The notes under the pieces: generated by a model
What the model saw: only the letters and a program-made list of their open reading frames with translations
Databases searched by the model: none
Told to the model about the DNA's origin: nothing
Program-made: the position numbers and the translations under genes
Assembly: GCA_963942565.1 (NCBI GenBank)
Contig: OZ012689.1
Location: 20,045,156 to 20,109,155 of the forward strand
Source: Maea johnstoni
Taxonomy: Eukaryota > Annelida > Polychaeta > Spionida > Magelonidae
Length of the DNA: 64,000 nucleotides
Reading direction: 5' to 3'
Shown: positions 11,336-21,794 of the stretch, piece after piece
Position numbering within the stretch: the stretch's first letter is position 1
Layout: each line of letters opens with the position of its first letter

Positions 11336-11872
11336 CCCATTCATGCCTACAGATTTCCTCCGTAAATGTCATCTTGTTCTATTGCACTTTGGAAAAGAAT
11401 TTCAAAATCCAGCATAAATTCTCAAAGTATTTGGAGGAGAGTTGTTGGATGGATGTTGATCAACATTTCTCCTTCAAATATTATACAAAAAATTGTTAGA
11501 TTACAAAGCTATCTCCAAAATAGTCAGCTATTTTTTGGCTGCTATAGGGAAAATTAAATTGATTCTTCTCAGATGGGTCATCATTGCATTGCATGGTCAG
11601 TGAAAGATATTAGTCAGAATTAAAACCTATCGAAGTATCAGCAGATATGAATTGAGTTATGTTTAAAGGTATCAATGCATTAACGAGCTGTAAGAAAAAC
11701 TCATAAAGATATATCCAACTAATTCAAAATAGAAAACTTGAAAGCTGGGATTTCGCAAGGTATCCAAAACGGAATGCGCTCCCAAAAAATAAGATCCATG
11801 CCATCTAAGATAAAAAAGATCTTTAAATTGAAAACTTTAAATATGTTTTCCTTGGAGCAAGATAATGGAACT

Positions 11873-11960
11873 GATGACCTGGGTTAAGTTGGTGGTTTTC
11901 CCTAGGTACTCGGGTTTCCCCCAGCATTAGCAAATGGCTCGCTAGTCAGATTTTAGACTT
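11873..11960 (+). mobile_element. tRNA-derived SINE fragment
   Basis: Shares GGTGGTTTTCC, GGTACTCGGGTTTCCCCC and GCTAGTCA with the fuller copy at 14425. Confidence 0.55.
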
Positions 11961-12030
11961 GATACTAAAGACAGTGATGATAATTAAATATACAAAATCC
12001 AAACCTCTAGAGCCATTTGTCTTTACATTA

Positions 12031-12516
12031 TTAAAGGGCAAATGCACCATCATGATGATTTAGGTTCAAAATGTGCCTATATGTGTCACCTTTCAAATAA
12101 GACCACCCGCAAGTCTGTCCTCCTCAGCACTCCTCAGATATGGCTTATGAAAGTTAGTAAAAAACTAGCCTGAGTCTGGGTATAGAGGCTGCCATTATCA
12201 GAAGTGGTGCTTATGAAGTGACTGCCAGCCCTGCTTCTGATTGGTTGAGAGATATCAGTGGCAGTCACTGATATCTCTCAACCAATCAGAAGCAGCACTG
12301 GCAGTCACTTCATACCACTGATTGTGCTTAATTGGGCTTAATTGGCCTGCAATGTCAGCCTCCATGCCCAGACTCAGGCTAGTTTTTTACTAACTTTCAT
12401 AAGCCATATCTGAGGAGTGCTGAGGAGGACAGACTTGCGGGTGGTCTTATTAGAAAGGTGACACGTATAGGCACATTTTGAACCTAAATCATTATGATGG
12501 TGCATTTGCCCTTTAA
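12031..12516. mobile_element. 486-bp foldback MITE
   Basis: The whole element is one long inverted repeat. The left end is TTAAAGGGCAAATGCACC and the right end GGTGCATTTGCCCTTTAA. The pairing continues through AGACCACCCGCAAG, GAGGAGTGCTGAGGAGG and AGCCTGAGTCTGGG. The centre pairs GATTGGTTGAGAGATATCAG with its complement. TTAA lies at both ends. Non-coding. Confidence 0.9.
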
Positions 12517-12617
12517 GTAAAACTTGCAAACATTTTAAACAACTTATCACAAATCACCTGACATGAAAATAGCCACTGTGTTAGGTCTTAGCTAGCAAGG
12601 TGTCTGAACAGAATTTG

Positions 12618-12768
12618 GATATCTAAAACCCTTGAAACGCCACAGGCTGAGCTCAAATCTCAGCCAGGGCATGTGAGAAAGTTGCCAGGTGATGGTCTTT
12701 GCCGGGTACTCTGGTTTCCACCACCACTTAAAACTGGCTAGTCACGACTAAGCCACAATATTTCCTCC
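12618..12768 (+). mobile_element. tRNA-derived SINE
   Basis: Contains GGGTACTCTGGTTTCC, AAACTGGCTAGTCACGAC and a decayed box B region (GAGCTCAAATCTC). Same family as 14425-14572. Confidence 0.6.
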
Positions 12769-12781
12769 AAAAACAACAGGA

Positions 12782-12975
12782 TTAACCCTTCCAGTGCTGA
12801 GGCTCCTTTCGTCCAAAGACAAAGGACGCAACGTTTTTGAAAACCATATTGGTATTCATTGGAAAGCTCTTGCGGAGTAGTCAGATGAATACCCATGTGC
12901 CAGGGTTTCAGGCATTTTATTCAGGCTTTTTGCATAATTTTGTATCGGCCAAATTAGCCACCAGCGACGGGTTAA
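12782..12975. mobile_element. MITE family A copy
   Basis: TTAACCCTTCCAGTGCTGAG to GCGACGGGTTAA. Confidence 0.8.
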
Positions 12976-13186
12976 ACCCATCCAATGCTGAGGCTACTTT
13001 CGTCCAAAGCACATGGATGCAAGTATTATTGAAAACCATCTAAACCCAGTCGTGCTGGTACTCATTGGATATCTCTCGCTGAGTACTCTCAGATGAGTAC
13101 CCATGTGCCAGGGTTTCAGTTCTTTTTCATGCTTTTTGCATAATTTTGAATTGGCAAAAGATTAGCCCGCAGCAGCATAAAGTTCA
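12972..13186. mobile_element. MITE family A copy, sharing TTAA with its neighbour
   Basis: Starts at the same TTAA that ends the preceding copy, giving a head-to-tail pair. The right end is decayed (CAGCAGCATAAAGTTCAA). Confidence 0.75.
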
Positions 13187-13398
13187 ATGTAGTAATACCT
13201 AGCATCGAAATTCCAATTCCTAATTCCACCTATAGAGGTACTTATACCTAGCATGCAATGCAATGCAATGATATACTAGAGGAGCACGGAACCATAAGTA
13301 AAGGGAGAAGAAGACGGGGAGAATAGTTTGCATTTGAGTATGTAGGCGAGAGGGAGGAAGCATGACACCCAAGGCAGAAAGCCGTAGTAACAGCATAC

Positions 13399-13505
13399 CG
13401 TTAGAGTCTGACGGTAGGGGGCGCTTGTCAACAATGGCGGCCGCGTTGCTGCCCACATCGTCCACCGATCCTGTGGAGTCATTAGGGATCTGTGAGTAGC
13501 CCGAA
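13399..13505 (-). CDS. Ig receptor alternative tail exon B (107 nt)
   Basis: The acceptor is CTCCTTTCAG and the donor GTATGC. In the frame that enters in phase 2 and leaves in phase 1 it encodes (S)SGYSQIPNDSTGSVDDVG, then SNAAAIVDKRPLPSDSN, a Ser/Asp-rich cytoplasmic sequence. Its phases match exon A (13561-13694) exactly, and only 55 nt separate them. It joins exon 6147-6341 as SDSN-G-NSAPAD. Reading A then B shifts the frame and hits an early stop in 6147-6341, so the two look mutually exclusive. Another frame is also open, so the call depends on the phase argument. Confidence 0.6.
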
Positions 13506-13560
13506 CTGAAAGGAGAATCACCTCCCGAGTAAGAAGATTAGCAGAGAAAATCGCACTTAC

Positions 13561-13694
13561 CGTCGTCACCGCGATTATACCCATTTTTGCCATGCATGTT
13601 AGACGGAGAGCCCTCATTGGCCAGCGATGATGTGTCTAGAGCCTGATTGGTCAAGCCGTGTCGGGGCTTGTGATGCCCGCCTTCAACCAAAGAG
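13561..13694 (-). CDS. Ig receptor alternative tail exon A (134 nt)
   Basis: The acceptor follows a strong T tract (TTTTTTTCTGTAG) and the donor is GTAAGT. Entered in phase 2 it encodes (S)SLVEGGHHKPRHGLTNQAL, then DTSSLANEGSPSNMHGKNGY and NRGDD, leaving in phase 1. It contains no transmembrane or folded domain, consistent with the cytoplasmic tail. Same phases as exon B (13399-13505). The two differ by 27 nt, nine codons. The upstream exon must end in phase 2, which the 22-nt microexon at 19039-19060 does. Confidence 0.6.
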
Positions 13695-13880
13695 CTACAG
13701 AAAAAAACGCCTTCAGTTTTTTTTAAGGTCAAACAAAGCACGACCAACCACCGGAACTACATCTTGTCATCGGAACTACACTGTACTGTACGAGACCTTC
13801 ACCGCTAGTGGTGCGCATTGATCTATTGAGCTACCCACTCTAAATGGGTACACAGGTAAAAATATTCTTGGTCATAACTC

Positions 13881-13976
13881 TTAACCCTTCCAATGCTAAG
13901 TCGACTTTCATCGAAAGAACAAGGTTGCAAAGATTTTTGAAAACCATCAAAACCCTGCCATATTGGTATTCATCAA
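13881..13976. mobile_element. MITE family A, truncated
   Basis: The left half only, from TTAACCCTTCCAATGCTAAG to TATTGGTATTCATCA. Confidence 0.7.
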
Positions 13977-14050
13977 TTATAAATACACAGGTGAAAATAT
14001 TAATAATCGCATAATTCACCATTGCCCTTTCATACCTACAGCCCTAATTC

Positions 14051-14268
14051 TTAACCCTTCCAATGCTAAGTCGACTTTCATCTAGAGAACAAGGAAGCAA
14101 AGATTTTTGAAAACCATCCAAACCTTGTCATGTTGGTGTTCAGTAGATTATAAGCTCTCGCTGAGTATACTCTCAGATAAGTACCAATATGCCAGGGTTT
14201 CAGTCATTTCTCAGCTTTTTTGCGTCATTTAGCATTGGCAAAATTAGCAACCACCAGAATAAGGGTTA
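14051..14268. mobile_element. MITE family A copy
   Basis: TTAACCCTTCCAATGCTAAG to CCAGAATAAGGGTTA. Confidence 0.8.
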
Positions 14269-14424
14269 GAAAATGTCATATGGATCAATTTTCGTTTCAA
14301 AATATCTTTTAAATTAAACCCAATATCTCAAAATACTTGAAGGATCGTAGCTGGTCCTTTTTAAACCTGTATTTTTCCTTCAAATATTTTTTTGAAATAT
14401 GCTTCTTCATTTAGATATTCCCCA

Positions 14425-14572
14425 CATCCCGGGTTCGAATCCTGGCATGGGCATGTTGGTGCTTATTGCCAGTGACCTTGGGTTAGGCGGTGGTTTTCGA
14501 TGGGTACTCCGGTTTCCCCCTCCACTTACAACTGGCTAGTCACAAATAAGCTACAATATGGCATAAATGTGA
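14425..14572 (+). mobile_element. tRNA-derived SINE, best copy
   Basis: Carries a Pol III box B match GGTTCGAATCC at 14432-14442. This is followed by the family body GGTGGTTTTCGATGGGTACT, CCGGTTTCCCCCTCCACTTA and CAACTGGCTAGTCAC. Other copies: 11873, 12618, 16500, 33715, 52495 (reverse) and 58738 (reverse). Confidence 0.75.
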
Positions 14573-14901
14573 GGAAAAAACAAAATTCCAAATTCATTAA
14601 GATATTCCCAAGATGGTCAGACCTTTTGCTATGACTCCATGATAGTCCCTGATCACAGAAATTAAAACAATATGCTTAGATATATATTCATGGCCTTGAG
14701 GATTTTTACCTGTGTACCTATAGGGTGCTGCTATCTTAAGTGATACCCTAAGCAGACGGTAGTATGGTTATTGTAGCAGATTTGTGACTGCCCAACCCTG
14801 TAGCGTACATGCATGTGATTAAAAAACTTAATCCTAAGTACATAAAGAAGCATATTAATCTTCTAGCATGCAAAACATACCTGGTGATTCTTCATGCCAA
14901 T

Positions 14902-15215
14902 GGTTAACCCTTCCAATGCTGAGGCTATTTTAGTGTTGTTTTAGAAAATGTTAACCATTCCAATCTAAGGCTACTTTTGTGTGGTTTAAGAAGAACTAAA
15001 CCCTCCCAATGCTGAGACAATTTTCGTCCATAGCACAAGAACGCAATGATTTTTAAAAAATATCTAAACCCTATCATGTTGGTATTCATTGAATAGCTCT
15101 TTCTGAGTACTCTCAGATGAGTACCCATGTGCCAGGGTTTCAGTCATTTCAGTCATTTTTCAGTTTTTTTTGTATCAATTTATATTGGCGAAAGTAGCCA
15201 CCACCAGCATATGGT
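14902..15215. mobile_element. MITE family A with repeated left end
   Basis: Three left-end starts follow each other (about 14903, 14952 and 14998) before one full body ending CCAGCATATGGTTAA. This suggests local end duplication or nested insertion. Confidence 0.65.
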
Positions 15216-16499
15216 TAAATATCTATTGGCAACTTGTACCAAGAATACTTAAAATGTCTACTTTCTCCCTTGATAGATGAATAATCTTTATGCCATTCTT
15301 TGTGAAAACACTAGCCTTTTATACAAAATACTTCAAACTACCTTAAGTTTGTCTATTTATTTTTTTACCTTGATTGCAAAATAATCTAATTTGCGATTAA
15401 ATGTGTATAAACACATCTCAAGCACAATTGAGCTGTGGGGGTAATTTGAGGTGGATAATTGAAATTAGGTTTTGGAGCTGGTATGTAAACATCACTTATT
15501 CAGTGATCTACTTCATGTTGTATTGATCTTAGTTATATATCTTACATCATTGGCCCAACCAAAATTTTTTTACGAATTTTATGAACTGATTTGACTTAAA
15601 CACTACTGATTAGTAACATGCTTACCGTGAAATCATTAGGCACTATATTTGAGAAGCATGACACACATGCACACCGAGCCCAACACAGCTTGACCAATTC
15701 TCATTGTCCCAACAAACATCACAGACACAAGAGATAGGTAAAATTGCAGGTTACGATAATGTTTTCTTAAAATATGTTAGCATCAAAGAAGAAGTACTAT
15801 ATCTTCTTCAATAATTTTATAATCTGTTCTTATATTTCTTATGAATGATTAGTTCAATTTTCACACACATTCATTTCTTTTTTCGAGAAAAAAAAGAATT
15901 CGTAGAAATTTATAACACAATTATTTTGATGTTGTAATTATGCAGGTCAATATGATTTAAAAAGCATAATTTATGTAAGCATAATACATGCATATCAGTA
16001 CACAAACAACAAACATATTACCGACCATAAGACTGTATGTTATATCACACATGATGACAGGTGACAGTTTAATTCCTTGAAGACATTAAAGGTTGTGAGT
16101 ATAAATTAAATTGAGAAATGTTTTACAAACAATAATTTTTTGAGGATGAAGCAAAGCAATAAAGCACAATATAGAATTGTATTCAGTAAAATCAAAATGA
16201 TCAGGAGATTTAAAGGGTTATTAACCCATTTATGCTTGCAGCGGTCAAGAAAGCCTGACAAGTTCGATGAAATCTTATAGGTGAAAGCATATTTGAGAGA
16301 AGATTTATAGGTGAAATGTTTAACAGAACACTGTCAACGACTCTCCTTCAAATATTTTTTTAAGTTATTCTAAATTTCAAAGTTATCGTCAAAAGTATTG
16401 AAAATTCAGACGACAATTTCAAGAGTAACTCTTGAGCTTTAATTGGTTAGAAGGGGCTGCTCTTGGGATTAAGTGGTCTATTGACTGCTTGATGTGTCT
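15216..16499. other. Intron, no gene seen
   Basis: AT-rich. A degraded family C end (AACCCATTTATGCTTGCAGC) lies near 16224. No exon fits. Confidence 0.5.
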
Positions 16500-16620
16500 C
16501 ACCAAGGTCCTAAGCACTTACTTAATGCATTTCTGCAAATTGCCACTAATTTAGGGGTAGTTGGTGGTTTTACCCAAGAACTCTGGCCTCCCCCACCATA
16601 AACTGCTTTCTGGTGGAAAT
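16500..16620 (+). mobile_element. tRNA-derived SINE, decayed
   Basis: Retains GTTGGTGGTTTTACCCAAGA and CTGGCCTCCCCCACCA. Confidence 0.5.
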
Positions 16621-17184
16621 TTAGAAAAAAAGCAGAAAAAATTCCAAATCCACACGCCTGGAGAGGTTTACGATATATCAAATAGCAAGTCCATTTTAAG
16701 AATTTTGCACTTAAATCTGTTGAAATCAAATATAAATGAAACAAAATAAACTAAATATTTAATAAAATAAAACACTATTAGTCAAAAGGTAAATAATGAA
16801 TGGTTTAAATATACATCAATGTAGCACTTATATGACCAAATACTATTTCAATACTTTAATGACCAGTCAAGCCAGGATATGGTAACAGGTAGGTCCTTCC
16901 ACTCTTACAAACCTGGCCTAGGTGCCGGTGGGCTAGTGCTAGTGTCAGATCCTACAGTTGGCTATTCATAACTTACCTAGACCTCATAACTGTCAATTAT
17001 GATTACCTTTTTAACATCTAGATACATATAAATACTATCTATAATAATCGCACATTTAATCATTTATGGGATCAACCCACTCCAATCTGACATACACACA
17101 TGGTTTGACACACATGGAACAATCTTCATAATCAAGCAATGTTTTTGAGATTTTTTTTACTGACAGTTGTTGTTCCTTATGAGT
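16621..17184. other. Intron, no gene seen
   Basis: Nothing firm. A 13-nt possible microexon at 16977-16989 is discussed as rejected. Confidence 0.45.
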
Positions 17185-17382
17185 TTAACACTTATGTTGC
17201 TGGTGGCTAAGGAAAAAAACCCTGAAAAATGACTGAAACCCTGGCACATGGGTACTCATTTGAGAGCTACTCAGCGAGAGCTATTCAATGAATACTAACA
17301 TGACAGGGTTTTGATGGTTTTCAAGATTTTTTTCAAATTCTTGTGCCTTGGAAGAAAGTAGCCTCAGCATTGGAAGGGTTAA
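17185..17382. mobile_element. MITE family A, inverted
   Basis: TTAACACTTATGTTGCTGGT to CTCAGCATTGGAAGGGTTAA, with TTAA at both ends. Confidence 0.85.
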
Positions 17383-17615
17383 CAATCCTTCTTCAAATAT
17401 TTTTCAATCTCCACTCTATTTGATGCGTGCTGTTCTAAGTTGTCAGACCATGTGTGCACTCAAGATGCGAATGGGAGAAAAGGGTTAGTAGGAGTAAATA
17501 AAGTACCAGTTAGTAGCGAGTGAGTGCTGCATTGAGGACGCTTGAGGTCTAGGTGTGATGGTGAACAGTAAATGGTAAGCACAATCATTCAATTAATAGA
17601 GGGAAAATCATATCT

Positions 17616-17827
17616 TTAACCCTTTCAATGCTGAGGCTACATTTGTCAAAGGAACAAAAACGAACAAAACTTTGAAAAGCTTTTAAACCCTGCCATGCTG
17701 GTATGCATTTGAAAGCTCTTGATGAGTACTATCAGATGAGTACCCATGTGCCAGGGTTTAGGTCATATTTCAGGTTTTTGCATCATATTGTATGCACCAA
17801 ATTAGCCACCAGCAGCACAAGGGTTAA
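17616..17827. mobile_element. MITE family A copy
   Basis: TTAACCCTTTCAATGCTGAG to GCAGCACAAGGGTTAA. Confidence 0.85.
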
Positions 17828-17832
17828 AGCAT

Positions 17833-18066
17833 TTAACCCATTCAAACATGGAGTGCTCGAAAATTGCCTGTTTTTGGCAATGCCAATTAAAAAATAGAGG
17901 CTTTTTGAACTTTTGAAAAAAATTAGTGTGATTTGGTAATCGGAATTTAAATAGCAACTCTCTTTGAAATATTTTTAAGTTAAAACTTATACCTATGTTG
18001 TTTTTAAAAAGTATCAAAGATCAAGATGGCATTTGTCTCGGAACACTCCAGGGTTGAACGGGTTTA
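17833..18066. mobile_element. MITE family C copy
   Basis: TTAACCCATTCAAACATGGA to GGGTTGAACGGGTTTAA, 234 bp. The inner GAGTGCTC/GAACACTC words pair across the element. Confidence 0.7.
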
Positions 18067-18750
18067 ATTATCAATTTCTGATACAACGTTAGGCGATATA
18101 TCTTAATGAGAATTAGAACATATTAAAATAGTCATTAGAAATCAAAAATAGATTAGCAATTATTGCTGACTATTTTATTTTTTAGATTTATCAGAGAAAA
18201 AAACTATACAAGCCTAGTTTTTACTAATATAATTATTTATCTATATTTGTATAAGCATTCCTCCAGTACTAAGAGGATAATACATTTGTTTACAGAGTGA
18301 GGGTTTTCCCAGAATTTCCAAGATCCTTTCCATTCCAAGGCAACCCCAAGAATTTCCTTTCCGAAGAAGGCATGGGTGTTAACACTGATTCTATGAGGGT
18401 GTCTTTCAGCCACATGGGTCTGACTGTGGTTTTACATTATAAGATTCATTCTTGGCCATTTTAGCCCTGATTCTCTTTGTAAAGCCTAAATCCAATCAAG
18501 GTAAAACATGCATGAAATACACATTTTTTTCAGAAAAAAAAATTGTTATCTATTTATTTTCAGTATGTTACAGGAATCAACAACTTTTTTTTTAGGTCTA
18601 AGCCTTTCATCTGCCTGGAATTGGCTGTGGTTTTACTTTTTAAGATTCATTCTAGGCCATTTTTCTTTATATTCAAGATCCCATTTCCTTTCTACATGAT
18701 AATAGAGCAGTCTTCACAACCCTCCAGTGTGCATTAGACAGTTTTAGGTA
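18067..18750. other. Intron, no gene seen
   Basis: AT-rich with T runs. An imperfect direct repeat (TGGCTGTGGTTTTAC / TGACTGTGGTTTTAC) lies at about 18420 and 18620. Confidence 0.45.
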
Positions 18751-18875
18751 TACAGTGAAACCTCTCAATGTGAACACCCCAGAGATGTGAACACCTCCTA
18801 ATGTGAACACAATATCCGGTCCTATCTGTAACGTTTACATTATGAAAAGACCTTATGAAAAGAGGTTTCACTGTA
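18751..18875. mobile_element. pogo/Tigger-like MITE
   Basis: TACAGTGAAACCTCT at the left and AGAGGTTTCACTGTA at the right, with TA at both ends. 125 bp, containing AATGTGAACAC repeats. The CAGTG...ACCTC TIR is typical of pogo/Tigger elements of the Tc1/mariner superfamily. Confidence 0.8.
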
Positions 18876-19038
18876 CTTTAGAGATGTTTTTACGATTTGC
18901 AGCTGTGTTATCTTTGAAGGATAGACAAATACTTTCCATGGATGGACCGAGTCTGGGAAAACCCCCACATCGCACGCAAAACATATACGTATATGTTAAC
19001 TTATTACATCTTGCTTTGTAAACAATAACTACCCTTAC

Positions 19039-19060
19039 CTTTTCAGTTCCATATTTTGAC
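19039..19060 (-). CDS. Candidate 22-nt microexon of Ig receptor tail
   Basis: The acceptor CATCTTCATTATAG, 22 nt, then donor GTAAGG. It enters in phase 1 and leaves in phase 2, exactly what is needed to connect the transmembrane exon (ends phase 1) to exons A and B (start phase 2). It encodes R-QNMELK-S: the first codon is completed by the transmembrane exon, and the last (AG+C or AG+T) is Ser with either alternative exon. The phase fit is the main support, and the length invites caution. Confidence 0.45.
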
Positions 19061-19703
19061 CTATAATGAAGATGCGGGAATCAAGCCATCAATATCTTAT
19101 ACTGAAAACATGGGACATGATACACTTTTTAAGAACTTTATAGATGGAAAGGGAGCATTATCATATACTACTAGACTACTCAGCCATCAGGGCAGGCCCC
19201 GCCAGTCACTTTCTATGAACTACTTACTCTACATTGACAAACTGCACAATTGTTAATTATAGCTCCAGAAAATGTAGATATTTTTTTTAAGTTATACTGT
19301 TTTTCATGGATCTAGGAGAACCTACCTAACATTTTAGACATACAAACCATATCAAACTGCACCGGATGGTCTTAAATATTACCATTCATGTACCAAAAAG
19401 CAAATAATGGCAAATCGAAAGCAACAAGAAATTGTTTTATTGCACAGTAATAATGCCATTATCTATTAAACAGTAATATTGCCATGAATTCTTGCACTAT
19501 AGACAAATATTCGGAGTATCAAAATTTCAATAGTTTCTAATGTATCAATATGCCATTCATACACCAAAAGGCAAACAATGGGATATAAAAACCACCATTT
19601 GAACCTTTGTGTAACAAAAATGAATTCAACATAGTATACTGCATTCGCAAAGATTTAGTCACTTTATATGGAAAAAATAATGCCACATTTCACAAAGTCA
19701 ATT

Positions 19704-19795
19704 TTTCAGGACCAATAAAAAATATTTCAGGGCTAGTAAAATTTTGGGTATGTAGACCTGCTGGGTAAGTGAAGATTTTTGTTAACGTTAGGGCT
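19704..19795. mobile_element. hAT-like element fragment
   Basis: Shares AATATTTCAGGGCTAGTAAA and CTGCTGGG with the right half of the element at 37808-38165. Confidence 0.5.
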
Positions 19796-19833
19796 TGGAT
19801 GCAGATGTTTCTTTCCCTAAAATCGCTACTTAC

Positions 19834-19956
19834 GCTCCTTCTGTGTTCCGGCTCGGCGTTTCCTGATGACCAGGACAACGAGGATGATGATCAGAATCAC
19901 AAGAATGGCCGCCACGATACCGCCGATGATTCCCGCCGTGGCCACGCCTCCGGTCG
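19834..19956 (-). CDS. Ig receptor transmembrane exon
   Basis: A 123-nt exon, phase 1-1, with acceptor CCTATTTTCAG and donor GTAAGT. It encodes TGGVATAGIIGGIVAAILVI followed by LIIILVVLVI, then the stop-transfer RKRRAGTQKER. The hydrophobic run of about 25 residues with small Gly/Ala residues at its outer end and a basic cluster inside marks a single-pass type I membrane protein. It is preceded by FN3-2 with junction PPTGG. It is notably GC-richer than the surrounding intron. A 37-bp tandem array lies just upstream of the acceptor. Confidence 0.92.
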
Positions 19957-19966
19957 CTGAAAATAG

Positions 19967-20330
19967 GAAATATCAACCAATAAATGCTTAGCGTAAATTC
20001 TCGGAAATATCAACCGATTAGTGCTTACTGTAAATTCTTGGAAATATCAACCAATTAATGCTTACCGTCAATTCTCAGAAATATAAACCAATTAATGCTT
20101 ACCGTTAATTCTTGGAAATATCAACCAATTTATGCTTACCGAAAATTCTCGGAAAATTTCAACCAATTAATGCTTACCGAAAATTCTTGGAAAATTTCAA
20201 CCAATTAATGTTTACCATAAATTCTCGGAAACATCAATCAATTAATGCTTACCGAAAAATCTCAGAAATATCAACCAATTAATGCCTACCGTAACTTCTC
20301 TGAATTATCAAAAAATTTATGCTTACCCTT
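19967..20330. repeat. 37-bp tandem array with splice-donor-like units
   Basis: About ten copies of GGAAATATCAACCAATTAAT plus GCTTACCGTAAATTCTC. On the minus strand almost every unit contains ACGGTAAGC or a close variant, a good 5' splice-site consensus. It lies in the intron just upstream of the transmembrane exon. Confidence 0.9.
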
Positions 20331-20331
20331 A

Positions 20332-20783
20332 CAGGGTTCCACATTCGTCAAAAGATTTACTAGCCCCGCAGGGCTAGTAGCCCTGGTGGGCTACTAGCCC
20401 TGCCTGAAAATGAACTAGCCCTGCACAAAGTGTGAAAAAAACACAGGTTTTGACAGCTATATTGATGCATATCGATGTATATGCCTATATGATGTATATT
20501 GATGCTTGTCAAATTTTTCAAAATTTTAAGATGTGAAGACTATTTTGAGATCTTGCTGATGTTATCAGTGATAGTTTCATGACACCGGTTTGTTTATCAG
20601 AGCATCGCTGAGGAGGGTCTTGCAATGCAGGCACATATTTATTCAATTAGTAATTCCACTTAACTGTGGATTAACGACTAGCCCCAGGAGGCTAGCGTAG
20701 CATATGATGTACCAGCCCGACAACCTGTTTTTTCACCATGGACTAGCCCCGGGCTAGCGGGCTACCACTTATGTCGAACACTG
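20332..20783. mobile_element. hAT-like MITE with GGGCTAG repeats
   Basis: Left end CAGGGTTCCACATTCGTC, right end ATGTCGAACACTG. Ends are rich in GGGCTAGTAGCCC-type palindromes. 452 bp, non-coding. Confidence 0.65.
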
Positions 20784-21076
20784 CCTTAATTCTCGGTAAT
20801 ATCGACCATCTTAGAATTTTGGGCCACTATTATTATTTTACAAAATAATTATTGGGAAATCTAGGCCACCCTTGATATATATGTGTAATTATTATTATAC
20901 ACCTATTCATGCCTGCAGCATCAAAAAATTATGACTGAATAGGCGAAATCTTTTTGATTAGAACTTTGTTTGGAAGATATTTGAAGGAAATGTGTAGTTA
21001 AGAACCCATGGTGATATACAATTATACATAACTTGACCAGATTTAACTCATATACAGATTTAGTATAAATACTTAC

Positions 21077-21388
21077 GTGGTGTTTTTGTATATGAATGAG
21101 TTGGTCCACTGGTTGGCATACTGATGCCATTTTCATATATAACCAGGCGAAACTCATAGGCAGCATCAGCATCAAAGGTACCAGCAACTTGAACTGTTGT
21201 CTCATTGGGCATAATGTTATCATTAAGGATAGTGAAACCATCCTCGGTCTTGGGGACGGCCCTCCGTCTCCGGTTTGATTGGCGATATTGGAGACTCAGT
21301 CTGTGCGGCCTTCCTTGGACTATTTTCCACTTCACAATTACCTGGTCTGCTTTCACTTCGACTTTTTCTATCTTAACCACTGGTAGAA
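21077..21388 (-). CDS. Ig receptor FN3-2 exon
   Basis: A 312-nt exon, phase 1-1, with acceptor TTTCTACTTCAG and donor GTAAGT. It encodes a fibronectin type III domain of 104 codons. The B strand has QVIVKWKI with the conserved Trp, and later come TTVQVAGTFDADAAYEFRLV (the Y/F-x-F-R-V pattern of FN3 strand F) and a TKTP end leading to the membrane helix. It is the membrane-proximal domain. Its first third is tandemly triplicated into the upstream intron (21430-21568). Confidence 0.92.
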
Positions 21389-21429
21389 CTGAAGTAGAAA
21401 ACAATGAAATTCATTCACTTATAAATGCA

Positions 21430-21568
21430 GTTTTCCACTTCAAAATCCCTTGGTCAGCTTTCACCTGGACATTTTCTTTTTCAACCACTGGTAAGACTAA
21501 AGTAGAAAACAATGAAATTAATTCACATCTAATTGCTGTTTTCCACTCCACAAGCCCTTGGTCTGCTT
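21430..21568 (-). pseudogene. Two partial duplicates of the FN3-2 exon 5' end
   Basis: A 108-bp unit starting TTTTCCACTTCACAATTACC at 21322 recurs at 21430 and 21538. The first duplicate still reads LPVVEKENVQVKADQGILKW in the exon frame and keeps an AG acceptor. The second keeps FKADQGLVEWK. They lack the rest of the domain, so they are not complete exons. Confidence 0.8.
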
Positions 21569-21794
21569 TAAAAGAATTGCAATTGTACTAAGTGTAATTT
21601 ACGCTTATTTTACCTTTCTCTTGTCCATCAGAATATACTCAATACATTCTGAATGTCATTTCATAAAATATAGATGCATTTTTGTGTGTTGCATTGCTCA
21701 GTAAACATAACACAAAACAATAGAATACAAAACTATGCAATAAGCTAAAAAGTACAATAAAATACAATACAATACATTACAATACAATACTTAC

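Noticed and set aside
13276-13617. A single 113-codon minus-strand frame running through exons A and B
   Set aside because: It reads through a strong donor (GTAAGT) and acceptor (CTTTTCAG), and its phase does not fit the flanking exons. The alternative-exon model fits better.
14425-14572. A functional tRNA gene
   Set aside because: Only a box B match is present. There is no cloverleaf or box A at the right spacing, and the rest is a dispersed repeat family.
16977-16989. 13-nt minus-strand microexon with donor GTAAGT that also fits phase 1 to 2
   Set aside because: Weak acceptor tract and very short. The 22-nt candidate at 19039-19060 explains the same phase change better.
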